From the NCBI GenBank assembly GCA_964019135.1, contig OZ025253.1:6515059-6579058 (forward strand): 64,000 nt of DNA, read 5' to 3'. Origin of the DNA: Arenicola marina. Its lineage: Eukaryota > Annelida > Polychaeta > Arenicolidae. The position numbers were made by a program, and so were the translations under genes. Position 1 is the stretch's first letter; every line of letters starts with the position of its first letter. Shown piece by piece: positions 1 through 13,100 of this stretch. Below the pieces are notes generated by a model. The model was not told the DNA's origin and did no database searches. It saw only the letters and a list, made by a program, of their open reading frames with translations.

Positions 1-1028
1 GAGTTGTGCTTCCATTGAACTACACGTGACCTGACTAACTATACACCGGAAATCGGTGTTTACCCCGAATTCACCATACGTCTTCATACACCGATCCTTA
101 TCCACAGTGTGTGGCGCCTACACGACCACTGTTGACGGGTCTTTTTTTTCAGTCCACTGTTGTGCCGCTGCGGCACCAATACTGTTAAAACTCCAACTAC
201 ATGTTCGTCAATTAGTAACTATGGTAACGACAGGGTAACTACCACGTGCTTCGCGGGCGATGGTCGCGGTTTTATCGCCCGTTTGGACCATTGCCGGAAA
301 ACTACTTCCGGTCTTAATTGTCTCGACTGGATTCCTTGCTTAAAGTCTATCTACGCGGAGCGACACCTGGCGAATGGAAGAAGCGACACCTGGCGAATGG
401 AAGACCTGGCGAATGGAAGACTTGGCGATCATTATTGAGACTTTTTATTCCCGCCCAAACCATGTCAGTATCCAGTTAGTTTAAACATATTTTCATGCAA
501 TGCCTAAACAAATCCCTCTTGCTTATATATGATGCACAAGTAACAAGCATAACATTAATTAATCTTAAACATATTATCTCCTAAAGTAGCCAGACGTGGT
601 AAAGTAGTCATGCACTGCTTTATCAGTGTCCAACCTAATCTAATCGCGATCTGCACGTAAAGTGTACATCTTTAAATAAGATTGGCGAGTGTTAACGCTT
701 CGTTTCGGCCGACTGGTAAGGAGAACAAAAACTAAGGCAACCCGCCCCCATCAATGTCGAGCAGCGCGACATTTTGCCGGAGCAAGTGACGTGTATTGTG
801 ACCCTTCATGTGGCGCCGTCTTACGTTATAACTGGAAGTTATCTCGCGGAGGGAACTCTTCACATAAGAGGTAGCCTTCAGGGGAAACGCGTAAAACGAG
901 TATAACAGCCATAATGGGGATTACAATCGCATCTATTTATGTTTGAGATGATCACGCGCCTCCTGATTGGTCAATCGCGGACACACCTCCAAAAAGGTAA
1001 AGCAGCGTTCAAGGCCAGGCTGGGCGCT
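1..1028. other. Intergenic stretch, no gene seen
   Basis: I see no supportable gene. There is a short direct repeat at about 358-427 (three partial copies built on ACACCTGGCGAATGGAAGA). A segment at about 479-547 resembles the 3' tail segment at 1613-1693 next to the LINE remnant, sharing AAATCCCTCTTGCTTA, so it is probably another 3' end of the same LINE family. Confidence 0.6.
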
Positions 1029-1290
1029 CAGGGGCGGATCTAGGAATTTGCCAATGGGGGGGGGGTTGCTCTCTGAAAAGTTGCGACCGGGGGGGGGTGC
1101 TCTTTTTTTGCAAAGGGGGGCTTGCTCTCTGAAAAACTGGCGACCGAGGGGGGTGCTCTCTGGCTAAAACTTGCGACCAGGGGGGCGCTACTCGGAGAAG
1201 CCGACTTTAACAGTGTATGTTCAGGTTCCCAAAGGGGGGGGGGTTGCAACCCCCCTAACCCCCCCCCCCACCCTCCTGGATCCGCCACTG
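1029..1290. mobile_element. hAT-like miniature element with G-rich internal repeats
   Basis: The element begins with CAGGGGCGGATCTAGGA and ends with the inverted counterpart TCCTGGATCCGCCACTG. Termini of the form CAGNGGCGGATCCAGGA are typical of non-autonomous hAT-type elements. The interior is a degenerate tandem of G-runs alternating with TTGCGACC and GCTCTCTGAAAA. No transposase is encoded. A clear 8-bp target duplication is not visible, which lowers certainty about superfamily. Confidence 0.6.
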
Positions 1291-1612
1291 CCGCTTCCTT
1301 TAAAGTGTTTGTGCCGCGTAGCAAAAAATATACGATTGACCAATGCACATGAAAGATAAATATCATACAGCTAATATGATACATTGCTGCTATTTTTAAA
1401 ACCCAAACTCATGCCGCACGACCTCTTCAACGAGCACCACCCTCTTTCCATTTCTGAAAAGCATCGCGAATGAGCATCAGCGTGCGTGACGTCATTGGGG
1501 AACCAAACGATAGCGCGCACAGCGTGCCCACTGTAGAGCACTGTAAAGACCGCGCTTGAATAATGATATGATCGGGCGTCCATACAAGATGTTACCGATT
1601 GTGGGTGATGTT

Positions 1613-2027
1613 GGTTTAAACACATTTTATTTTTGCAATTAGGAAACAGGCAATGCTTATACAAATCCCTCTTGCTTACATGTGATGCACCAGTGACTTG
1701 GGCTTCCATACAACATGTTAAAAAGTAATGGTATTGATCCTCTCTAGGTGCGCCGCATATACACTGAGGATTATCTACTACGTGCATATCATAGATGTGA
1801 CCTTCTAATCCACTACAATTCATCCTCATTCGGGCATGGATAACATTAGTAAAGGGATTACCGAATGAATACAATTTGCTACTGTTCTGAGACATAGGAG
1901 CTTCAAGTTTCAGCAATGTTTCTTTTAATAATTTGGGGCCCTGAATGAGCCGTATGTTGTTTGGTAACTCATTCCAAAGCCTGATAGCACTTGGTAAAAA
2001 GGAATTATAGTGAGATGCAAGTCTCAC
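1613..2027 (-). pseudogene. LINE (non-LTR retrotransposon) 3' fragment: C-terminal end of reverse transcriptase polyprotein
   Basis: Read on the minus strand, about 2027-1700 encodes the segment that follows the reverse transcriptase domain in many animal LINEs: a YNSFLPSAIRLWNELPNNI block, an NVIHARMRMNCSGLEGH block and a cysteine/histidine cluster CICGAPREDQYHYFLTC. After the HYFLTC motif the reading frame no longer resembles the family, and the 5' nine-tenths of the element is absent. The stretch at 1613-1693 looks like the element's 3' end, since it recurs at 479-547. It is a dead 5'-truncated copy; I cannot assign the clade with confidence. Confidence 0.75.
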
Positions 2028-2121
2028 TATAAGTGTAGTGGGTGATGTTAATATTGCAGGCCCTACATATTGTAGGCCCTACAGGTGGTCTGATGCTGAG
2101 ACAGCCTGCTGGTCTCGCTCC

Positions 2122-2268
2122 GGTCGGCCTCCCGGACGCTTAAAGTGCCACCTAGCGAGTGGCGGGGTCGGCCTCCCGGATGATTGGAGTGTTACCTAGC
2201 GAGTGGCAGAGTCTGCCTCCCGGGCGATCGGAGTGCCACCTAGCGAGTGGCGCGGTCGGCCTCCCGAG
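2122..2268. repeat. 44-bp minisatellite, block 1
   Basis: About 3.3 copies of a 44-bp unit containing GGTCGGCCTCCCGGACGC and CACCTAGCGAGTGGCG. The same unit returns at 2706-2829, so an older array has been split by about 430 bp of unrelated sequence. Confidence 0.85.
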
Positions 2269-2705
2269 TTCGGGTATGCGAGCGGAGTAGTCGGACTCCG
2301 CGGAGTGCATAACCGAACGCTGAGATTGTGTTCAGATAACGCGGTCATGTGGTACATTTTACTCCAGAGTCTTACTCCCCACCCAGAGGAGGATCACGAG
2401 GATTTCCAACATGGCGTCCAGGCTCAACAATGCGTAAAAAAGATATAGAGTAGTACTTCGACCTGCCAGAAATCTGTAAATAATATTATGACAACTAGAA
2501 TAAAATAATGAACGCAACACGCATCCGTTGATTTTTTTTATTGTACTTTTTAAGGTTCTTCATGACTTGTGCAGTTCAGCAGGTGCAACATTCACGTGGG
2601 GAATTTGCGTTAGGTTAATATTGATCCGCCTATCAGCGGAAATCATGAGCGTGCATGCTCCAAATATCTGCGCCGATTACTCCGATCGCATATCCGAACT
2701 CAAAT

Positions 2706-2829
2706 CCGGACGCTTGGAGGGCCACCTAGTGAGTGGCGGGGTCGGCCTCCCGGACGCTTGGAGGGCCACCTAGTGAGTGGCGGGGTCGGCCTCCCGGACG
2801 CTTGGAGTGCCACCTAGTGAGTGGCGGGG
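2706..2829. repeat. 44-bp minisatellite, block 2
   Basis: About 2.8 copies of the same 44-bp unit as at 2122-2268, here with CACCTAGTGAGTGGCG instead of CACCTAGCGAGTGGCG (a CpG to TpG difference). Copies within this block are more alike than copies between blocks. Confidence 0.85.
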
Positions 2830-2914
2830 TTTGGGGGTCTCGATCTCATTCTCGTGGATGGGGCGGGTCGAAATCGAATCTAAAGCGAACCCCGAACCCC
2901 GAATGGAGACCACG

Positions 2915-3250
2915 CTTCAACAAGAACAGAGACCTGGCTTCAACAAGAACAGAGACCTGGCTTCAACAAGAACAGAGACCTGGCTTCAACAAGAACAGAG
3001 ACCTGGCTTCAACAAGAACAGAGACCTGGCTTCAACAAGAACAGAGACCTGGCTTCAACAAGAACAGAGACCTGGCTTCAACAAGAACAGAGACCTGGCT
3101 TCAACAAGACCAGAGACCTGGCTTCAACAAGAACAGAGACCTGGCTTCAACAAGAACAGAGACCCGACTTCAACAAGACGAGAGACCTGGCTTCAACAAG
3201 AACAGAGACCTGGCTTCAACAAAACCAGAGACCTGGCTTCAACAAGAATA
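2915..3250. repeat. 23-bp minisatellite
   Basis: About 14.5 copies of a 23-bp unit with core ACCTGGCTTCAACAAGAAC. Because 23 is not a multiple of three and the unit has no stop, open frames run through it; these are not genes. It is followed by pyrimidine-rich low-complexity DNA at 3287-3415. Confidence 0.95.
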
Positions 3251-3594
3251 AAGTGATATAATTCTGCGTTCAAACAGTACAACACACCCTATCCCCCCCC
3301 CTCCTCCTAGCCCCCCCCCCGCTCCTCCCCCTCCCCTCTTTCCTCCCCTCCCACTCTACCCGCGCCCCTCCCCCTCCCCTCTTCTCCAATCCCCCGCCCT
3401 CTCGCCTTCCCCAGCCAATCGCTATCACGAAGATTTCACATTCATGACTTGGTGAGTGTGAGTAAACAAGTTTAACAGTTTCTCAGTAAAACAATATGTT
3501 ATCTGGGCAACTTTATCGAGATCCGCCTTTGTAGGTGTCTACATTTAGGCAGTCTTTGCAAGTTAACCAGATGGATTAATGCCGCATTCTGTAC

Positions 3595-4612
3595 TCCACC
3601 TATAAAGCATCAATATTGCTCACAGTACTCCACCTATAGAGCATCAATATTGCTCACAGTACTCCACCTATAGAGTATCAATACTGCTCACAGTACTCCA
3701 CCTATAGAGCATCAATATTGCTCACAGTACTCCACCTATAGAGCATCAATATTGCTCACAGTACTCCACCTATAGAGCATCAATATTGCTCACAGTACTC
3801 CACCTATAGAGCATCAATATTGCTCACAGTACTCCACCTATAGAGTATCAATATTGCTCACAGTACTCCACCTATAGAGTATCAATATTGCTCACAGTAC
3901 TCCACCTATAGAGCATCAATATTGCTCACAGTACTCCACCTATAGAGCATCAATATTGCTCACAGTACTCCACCTATAGAGCATCAATATTGCTCACAGT
4001 ACTCCACCTATAGAGCATCAATATTGCTCACAGTACTCCACCTATAGAGTATCAATATTGCTCACAGTACTCCACCTATAGAGCATCAATATTGCTCACA
4101 GTACTCCACCTATAGAGCATCAATATTGCTCACAGTACTCCACCTATAGAGTATCAATATTGCTCACAGTACTCCACCTATAGAGTATCAATATTGCTCA
4201 CAGTACTCCACCTATAGAGCATCAATATTGCTCACAGTACTCCACCTATAGAGTATCAATATTGCTCACAGTACTCCACCTATAGAGCATCAATATTGCT
4301 CACAGTACTCCACCTATAGAGCATCAATATTGCTCACAGTACTCCACCTATAGAGCATCAATATTGCTCACAGTACTCCACCTATAGAGTATCAATATTG
4401 CTCACAGTACTCCACCTATAGAGTATCAAGATTGCTCACAGTACTCCACCTATAGAGCATCAATATTGCTCACAGTACTCCACCTATAGAGCATCAATAT
4501 TGCTCACAGTACTCCACCCATAGAGTATCAATATTGCTCACAGTACTCCACCTATAGAGCATCAATATTGCTCACAGTACTCCACCAATAGAGCATCAAT
4601 ATTGCTCACAGC
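3595..4612. repeat. 34-bp minisatellite
   Basis: About 30 copies of a 34-bp unit with core TATAGAGCATCAATATTGC followed by TCACAGTACTCCACC. Copies are nearly identical; the main variant is GAGCATC versus GAGTATC. AT-rich compared with the neighbouring arrays, and not related by eye to the 34-bp array in the TPI gene. Confidence 0.97.
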
Positions 4613-4910
4613 TGTCTTCGGGAAATAACAATCTTTGCCTTCTATTTTTGCATATGGCACTTCTTCCATGTTCCATGACAATCATTGTGTTACGTATTAC
4701 TCACGCCCTCCAGTTACTACGACAATACATTGTGTGGGCTTTACCATGAAAGATCGATCTTTTTTTATTCTAAAAGGTAACTTAATGATTGGCATTGTAG
4801 CCCAGTGGTCTGCACACAAATGCTAAATCAGGAATCTCCCGGGTGAGTGACTTGGTGAGTGACTCCCGGGTGAGTGACTTGGTGAGTGACTCCCGGGTGA
4901 GTGACTCCCA

Positions 4911-7900
4911 TGTCCATGTTAGACATCACCCGTCGTCCATGTTAAACATCAGCCGTCGTCTACGTGAGACATCACCCGTCGTCCATGTTAGACATCACCT
5001 GACGTCCATGTTAGATATCACCCGTCGTCCACGTTAGACATCACTCGTCGTCCATGTTAGACATCACCCGTCGTCCATGTTAGACAACGCCCGTCGTCCA
5101 TGTTAGACATCACTCGTCGTCCATGTTAAACATCACCCGTCGTCCATGTTAAACATCAGCCGTCGTCTACGTGAGACATCACCCGTCGTCCATGTTAGAC
5201 ATCACCTGTCGTCCATGTTAGACATCACTCGTCGTCCATGTTAGACAACACCCGTCGTCTACGTTAGACATCACCCGTCGTCCATGTTAGACATCACCCG
5301 TCGTCCATGTTAGACATCACTCGTCGTCCATGTTAGACATCACCCGTCGTCCATGTTAGACAACACCCGTCGTCCATGTTAGACATCACTCGTCGTCCAT
5401 GTTAGACATCACCCGTCGTCCACGTTAGACATCACCCGTCGGCCATGTCAGACATCACTCGTCGTCTACGTTAGACATCACTCGTCGTCCATGTTAGACG
5501 TCACTCGCCGTCCATGTTAGACATCACCTGTCGTCTACGTTAGACATCACCCGTCGTCCATGTTAGACATCACCCGTCGACCACGTTAGACATCACCCGT
5601 CGTCCATGTTAGACAACACCCGTCGTCCATGTTAGACATCACCCGTCGGCCATGTTAGACATCACTCGTCGTCCATGTCAGACATCACCCGTCGTCAACG
5701 TTAGACATCACCCGTCGGCCATGTTAGACATCACCCGTCGTCCATGTTAGACAACGCCCGTCGTCCATGTAAGACATCACTCGTCGTCCATGTTAAACAT
5801 CACCCGTCGTCCATGTTAAACATCAGCCGTCGTCTACGTTAGACATCACCCGTCGTCCATGTCAGACATCACTCGTCGTCCATGTTACACATCACCTGTC
5901 GTCCATGTTAGACATCACCCGTCGTCCACGTTAGACATCACCCGTCGTCCGTGTTAGACATTACCCGTCGTCTGTGTTAGACATCACTCGTCGTCCATGT
6001 TAGACATCACCCGTCGTCTACGTTAGACATCACCCGTCGTCCATGTCAGACATCACTCCTCGTCCATGTTAGACATCACCCGTCGTCCACGTTAGACATC
6101 ACCCGTCGGCCATGTTAGACATCACCCGTCGTCCATGTTAGACAACACCCGTCGTCCATGTTAGGCATCACCCGTCGGCCATGTTAGACATCACTCGTCG
6201 TCCATGTCAGACATCACCCGTCGTCCATGTTAGGCATCACCCGTCGGCCATATTAGACATCACCCGTCGTCCACGTTAGACATCACCCGTCGGCCATGTT
6301 AGACATCACCCGTCGTCCATTTTAGACAACGCCCGTCGTCCATGTTACACATCACTCGTCGTCCATGTTAAACATCACCCGTCGTCCATGTTAAACATCA
6401 GCCGTCGTCTACGTTAGACATCACCCGTCGTCCATGTCAGACATCACTCGTCGTCCATGTTAGACATCACCCGTCGACCACGTTAGACATCACCCGTCGT
6501 CCATGTTAGACAACGCCCGTCGTCCATGTAAGACATCACTCCTCGTCCATGTTAGACAACACCCGTCGGCCATGTTAGACATCACCCGTCGTCCATGTTA
6601 GACAACACCCGTCGTCCATGTTAGACATCACCCGTCGGCCATGTTAGACATCACTCGTCGTCCATGTCAGACATCACCCGTCGTCCACGTTAGACATCAC
6701 CCGTCGGCCATGTTAGACATCACCCGTCGTCCATGTTAAACATCAGCCGTCGTCTACGTTAGACATCACCCGTCGTCCATGTCAGACATCACTCGTCGTC
6801 CATGTTAGACATCACCTGTCGTCCATGTTAGACATCACCCATCGTCCACGTTAGACATCACTCGTCGTCCATGTTAGACATCACCCGTCGTCTACGTTAG
6901 ACATCACCCGTCGTCCATGTCAGACATCACTCCTCGTCCATGTTAGACATCACCCGTCGTCCACGTTAGACATCACCCGTCGGCCATGTTAGACATCACC
7001 CGTCGTCCATGTTAGACAACACCCGTCGTCCATGTTAGGCATCACCCGTCGGCCATGTTAGACATCACTCGTCGTCCATGTTAGACATCACCCGTCGTCC
7101 ACGTTAGACATCACCCGTCGGCCATGTTAGACATCACCCGTCGTCCATGTTAGACAACGCCCGTCGTCCATGTTAGACGTCACTCGTCGTCCATGTTAAA
7201 CATCACCCGTCGTCCATGTTAAACATCAGCCGTCGTCTACGTTAGACATCACCAGTCGTCCATGTCAGACATCACTCGTCGTCCATGTTAGACATCACCT
7301 GTCGTCCATGTTAGACATCACCCGTCGTCCGTGTTAGACATTACCCGTCGTCTGTGTTAGACATCACTCGTCGTCCATGTTAGACATCACCCGTCGTCTA
7401 CGTTAGACATCACCCGTCGTCCATGTTAGACATCACTCCTCGTCCATGTTAGACATCAGCCGTCGTCTATGTTAGACATCACCCGTTGTCCATGTTAGAC
7501 ATCACTCCTCGTCCATGTTAGACATCACACGTCGTCCATGTTAGACATCACTCGTCATCTACGTTAGACATCACCCGTCGTCCATGTTAGACATCACCCG
7601 TCGTCCACGTTAGACATCACTCGTCGTCCATGTTAGACATTATCCGTCGTCTATGTTAGACATCACTCCTCGTCCATGTTAGACATCACCCGTCGTCTAT
7701 GTTAGACATCACCCGTCATCTATGTTAGACATCACTCGTCGTCCATGTTAGACATCACCCGTCGGCCATGTTAGACATCACTCGTCGTCCATGAGAGACA
7801 TCACTCGTCGTCTACGTTAGACATCACCCGTCGTCCATGTTAGACATCACCCGTCGTCCATGTTAAACATCACTCCTCGTCCATGTTAGACATCACTCGT

Positions 7901-8916
7901 CGTCCATGTTAGACATCACCCGTCGGCCATGTTAGACATCACTGGTCGTCCATGTTAGACATCACCCGTCGTCTACGTTAGACATCACCCGTCGTCCATG
8001 TTAGACATCACCCGTCGTCCATGTTAAACATCACTCGTCGTCCATGTTAGACATCACCCGTCGGCCATGTTAGACATCACTCGTCGTCCATGTTAGACAT
8101 CACTCGTCGTCTACGTTAGACATCACCCGTCGTCCATGTTAGACATCACCCGTCGGCCATGTTAGACATCACTCGTCGTCCATGTTAGACATCACTCGTC
8201 GTCCATGTTAGACATCACTCGTCGTCCATGTTAGACATCACTCGTCGTCTACGTTAGACATCACTCGTCGTCCATGTTAGACATCACTCGTCGTCTACGT
8301 TAGACATCACCCGTCGTCCATGTTAGACATCGTCGTCTACGTTAGACATCACTCGTCGTCTACGTTAGACATCACTCGTCGTCCATGTTAGACATCACTC
8401 GTCGTCTACGTTAGACATCACTCGTCGTCCATGTTAGACATCACTCCTCGTCTACGTTAGACATCACTCGTCGTCCATGTTAGACATCACTCCTCGTCCA
8501 TGTTAGACATCACTCGTCGTCCACGTTAGACATCACTCGTCGTCCATGTTAGACATCACTCCTCGTCCATGTTAGACATCACCCGTCGTCCATGTTAGAC
8601 ATCACCCGTCGTCTACGTTAGACATCACCCGTCGTCCATGTTAGACATCACTCGTCGTCCATGTTAGACATCACCCGTCGTCCATGTTAGACATCACCCG
8701 TCGTCTACGTTAGACATCACCCGTCGTCCATGTTAGACATCACTCGTCGTCTACGTTATACATCACCCGTCGTCCATGTTAGACATCACTCGTCGTCCAT
8801 GTTAGACATCACCCGTCGTCTACGTTAGACATCACCCGTCGTCTACGTTAGACATCACCCGTCGTCCGTGTTAGACATCACCCGTCTTCCATGTTAGACA
8901 TCACCCGTCGTCTATT
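4911..8916. repeat. 4-kb 23-bp minisatellite
   Basis: About 174 copies of a 23-bp unit with core TAGACATCACCCGTCGTCC. Variation is concentrated at CpG sites (CCACG/CCATG, ACCCG/ACTCG/ACCTG, CGTCG/CGTTG). Longer blocks of variant order recur, for example around 5150, 5820, 6390 and 7210, suggesting duplication of multi-unit segments. A short introductory repeat of GTGAGTGACTCCCGG type lies just before it at 4842-4910. Confidence 0.97.
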
Positions 8917-10146
8917 TCAACCCATATGTGCAGAAATGTGGCTGAAAACGCCAGTGCACTCTGCTCTGGAGGCGTGTTTGTATGGTATAAGGTATGTTTT
9001 CAGTAAATAGTCACGGAGAGCGGGGGAGTTTGGATGGATTCCTGGGCCATATGCAGGTCCGCGACGAGTAACGCCGGTGATTCTCAGATCCACGAATCTA
9101 TCGCCATAGGGTCCTTTGTCAGACTGATTCACGGTGCGAATCTACTGAAAGTTTTGCCAATCTACGTAGATTCGATAAATCTATTGATTTATGAATGGCG
9201 TGGGATGGCGTTACATCTGTAGTTTATTTAACACACACACCCGGGATCTTCGGACTCCGCGAATGTATCGGATAACATTCTTCCTGAGTGACATAATATG
9301 TGAGCTATACTCAAAGCGGACCAGGCCAGAATACACGGACGTCGACTGCTCACACTTCGCCCCCCTCCACCCCCCATCGCCAGCCCACTTTCCTCCTCTC
9401 CCCTCCCTCCTCCCCACCCTACCCCCGGCCTGCCTGCGCTTTGACAACCGAAGTGGCGACGCAGTCAGCACCGCGTGAACTCCCCAGCGACGCGTGAGTC
9501 GAGACCACGTGCTGCGGCGGACTGGTGGGAGGGAGTGGGGGGGGGTGGCGGCGGACTGGTGGGAGGGAGGGGGGGGGGGGGTGGCGGCGGACCTTTGCAT
9601 GGGGTGGGGGGTCCGGTGGGCTGGAGTGGAGTAGGCTTGGGGTGGTGTGGGATAGAGTAAAGTAGGGTGGTGGTGGGCCTGGGTGGGGTGGGGTGGGCTG
9701 GGGTGGAGTAGAGTAGGCTTGGGGCTGGTGTGGGGTGTGGGGTGTGGGGTAGGGTGTAAAGTCGACCCAGGAGAGTGGCGGGCCCAGATTCGCTGCTATG
9801 TGGGTAAATAACCCGCCGCGTGCCACGAGCAGACTCTCTGCACTCACTGCACGGCGGCATGGTAACCTGGACAGAGGGGGGGGGGGGGTTCAGCCCAGGC
9901 GATATCGAAAAATAATAACATAATCAACATTTCAAATACGCATTTCTCAATCTGACAAATTAGCAAACTTTGGGGATCGGGAGGGAGGCAGGGAGATCTG
10001 CCAGTGATGGAGAGAATTGTCGGAGGGGAGGAGGGGGCGGCCTCGGTCCCCGTCCCCCCTCCTCCGCCCTGGGCATTATTCCCCACCCTAGCGGCCCGGG
10101 CGCTCACCGATAACAGGGGCCAGATCCAGCTCTCAGCCACGGATGT
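8917..10146. other. Intergenic, with C-rich and G-rich low-complexity sequence
   Basis: No gene is supportable. 9358-9430 is a C-rich tract on the plus strand; 9520-9760 is a G-rich tract with GGTGGGCTGGGGTGGAGTA-type imperfect repeats. Proline-rich open frames across this stretch follow from base composition. Confidence 0.6.
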
Positions 10147-13100
10147 CATGGTAACCCCTCACTGTGTCATGGGGAAACGTTGTCATGGGAACCCCTCACT
10201 GTGTCATAGTAACCCCTCCATGTGTCATGGGAACCCCTCCCCGTGTCATGGGAACCCCTCCCCGTGTCATGGGAACCCCTCCCCGTGTCATGGGAACCCC
10301 TCCCTGTGTCATGGGAACCCCTCCCTGTATCATGGGAACCCGTCACTGTGTCATGGGAACCCCTCACTGTGTCATGGGAACCCCTCCCTGTGTCATGGGA
10401 ACCCCTCCCTGTGTCATGGGAACCCCTCCCTGTGTCATGGGAACCCCTCCCCGTGTCATGGGAACCCCTTGATGTGTCATGGGAACCCCTCCCTATGTCA
10501 TAGGAACCCCTTCCTGTGTCATGGGAACCCCTCACTGTGTCATGGGAACCCATCCCTGTGTCATTGGAACCCCTCACTGTATCATGGGAAACCCTCACTG
10601 CGTCATGGGAACCCTTCATTGTGTCATGGGAACCCCTCACTGTGTCATGGGAACCCTTCACTGTGTCATGGGAACCCCTCACCGTGTCATGGGAACCCCT
10701 CACCGTGTCATGGGAACCCCTCCCTGTGTCATAGGAACCCCTTCCTGTGTCATGGGAACCCCTCACTGTGTCATGGGAACCCTTCGCTGTGTCATGGGAA
10801 CCCCTCACCGTGTCATGGGGAAACGTTGTCATGGGAACCCCTCACTGTGTCATAGTAACCCCTCCATGTGTCATGGGAACCCCTCCCCGTGTCATGGGAA
10901 CCCCTCCCCGTGTCATGGGAACCCCTCCCTGTGTCATGGGAACCCCTCCCTGTGTCATGGGAACCCCTCCCTGTATCATGGGAACCCGTCACTGTGTCAT
11001 GGGAACCCCTCACTGTGTCATGGGAACCCCTGCCTGTGTCATGGGAACCCCTCCCCGTGTCATGGGAACCCCTTGATGTGTCATGGGAACCCCTCCCTGT
11101 GTCATAGGAACCCCTTCCTGTGTCATGGGAACCCCTCACTGTGTCATGGGAACCCCTCACTGTGTCAAGGGAACCCCTCACCGTGTCATGGGAACCCATC
11201 CCTGTGTCATTGGAACCCCTCACTGTATCATGGGAAACCCTCACTGCGTCATGGGAACCCTTCACTGCGTCATGGGAACCCCTCACTGTGTCATGGGAAC
11301 CCCTCACCGTGTCATGGGAACCCTTCACTGTTTCATGGGAACCCCTCACCGTGTCATGGGAACCCGTCACTGTGTCATGGTAACCCCTCACTGTGTCATG
11401 GGAACCCCTCACTGTGTCATGGGAACCCCTCACTGTGTCATGGGAACCCCTCCCTGTGTCATGGGAACCCCTCCATGTGTCATGGGAACCCCTCCCTGTG
11501 TCATGGTAACCCCTCACTGTGTCATGGTAACCCCTCACTGTGTCATGGGAACCCCTCACTGTGTCATGGTAACCCCTCACTGTGTCATTGGAACCCCTCA
11601 CTGTGTCATGGGAACCCCTTATGTAACCCCTCACTCTGTCATGGTAACCCCACGCTGTGTCATGGGAACCCCTCACTGTGTCATGGGAACCCCTCACTGT
11701 GTCATGGGAACCCCTCCCTGTGTCATGGTAACCCCTCACTGTGTCATGGTAACCCCTCACTGTGTCATGGGAACCCCTCACTGCGTCATGGTAACCCCTC
11801 ACTGTGTCATTGAAACCCCTCACTGTGTCATGGGAACCCCTCACTCTGTCATGGTAACCCCACGCTGTGTCATGGGAACCCCTCACTGTGTCATGGGAAC
11901 CCCTCACTGTGTCATGGGAACCCCTCACTGTGTCATGGGAACCCCTCACTGTGTCATGGTAACCCCTCACTGTGTCATGGTAACCCCTCACTGTGTCATG
12001 GGAACCCCTCCCCGTGTCATGGGAACCCCTCCCCGTGTCATGGGAACCCCTCCCTGTGTCATGGGAACCCCTCCCTGTATCATGGGAACCCTTCATTGTG
12101 TCATGGGAACCCCTCACTGTGTCATGGGAACCCTTCACTGTGTCATGGGAACCCCTCACCGTGTCATGGGAACCCCTCACCGTGTCATGGGAACCCCTCC
12201 CTGTGTCATAGGAACCCCTTCCTGTGTCATGGGAACCCCTCACTGTGTCATGGGAACCCCTCACTGTGTCAAGGGAACCCCTCACCGTGTCATGGGAACC
12301 CATCCCTGTGTCATTGGAACCCCTCACTGTATCATGGGAAACCCTCACTGCGTCATGGGAACCCTTCACTGCGTCATGGGAACCCCTCACTGTGTCATGG
12401 GAACCCCTCACTGTGTCATGGGAACCCTTCACTGTGTCATGGGAACCCCTCACCGTGTCATGGGAACCCGTCACTGTGTCATGGTAACCCCTCACTGTGT
12501 CATGGTAACCCCTCACTGTGTCATGGGAACCCCTCACTGTGTCATGGGAACCCCTCCCTGTGTCATGGGAACCCCTCCATGTGTCATGGGAACCCCTCCC
12601 TGTGTCATGGTAACCCCTCACTGTGTCATGGTAACCCCTCACTGTGTCATGGGAACCCCTCACTGTGTCATGGTAACCCCTCACTGTGTCATTGGAACCC
12701 CTCACTGTGTCATGGGAACCCCTTATGTAACCCCTCACTCTGTCATGGTAACCCCACGCTGTGTCATGGGAACCCCTCACTGTGTCATGGGAACCCCTCA
12801 CTGTGTCATGGGAACCCCTCCCTGTGTCATGGTAACCCCTCACTGTGTCATGGTAACCCCTCACTGTGTCATGGGAACCCCTCACTGTGTCATGGTAACC
12901 CCTCACTGTGTCATTGAAACCCCTCACTGTGTCATGGGAACCCCTCACTCTGTCATGGTAACCCCACGCTGTGTCATGGGAACCCCTCACTGTGTCATGG
13001 GAACCCCTCACTGTGTCATGGGAACCCCTCACTGTGTCATGGGAACCCCTCACTGTGTCATGGTAACCCCTCACTGTGTCATGGTAACCCCTCACTGTGT

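Noticed and set aside
4911-8916. CRISPR array
   Set aside because: Units are contiguous with no spacers, variation is by point change, and the genome is eukaryotic. The same applies to the other arrays.
9211-9860. Overlapping proline-rich minus-strand open frames
   Set aside because: They follow the G/C-rich low-complexity tract; frames on both strands are equally open.
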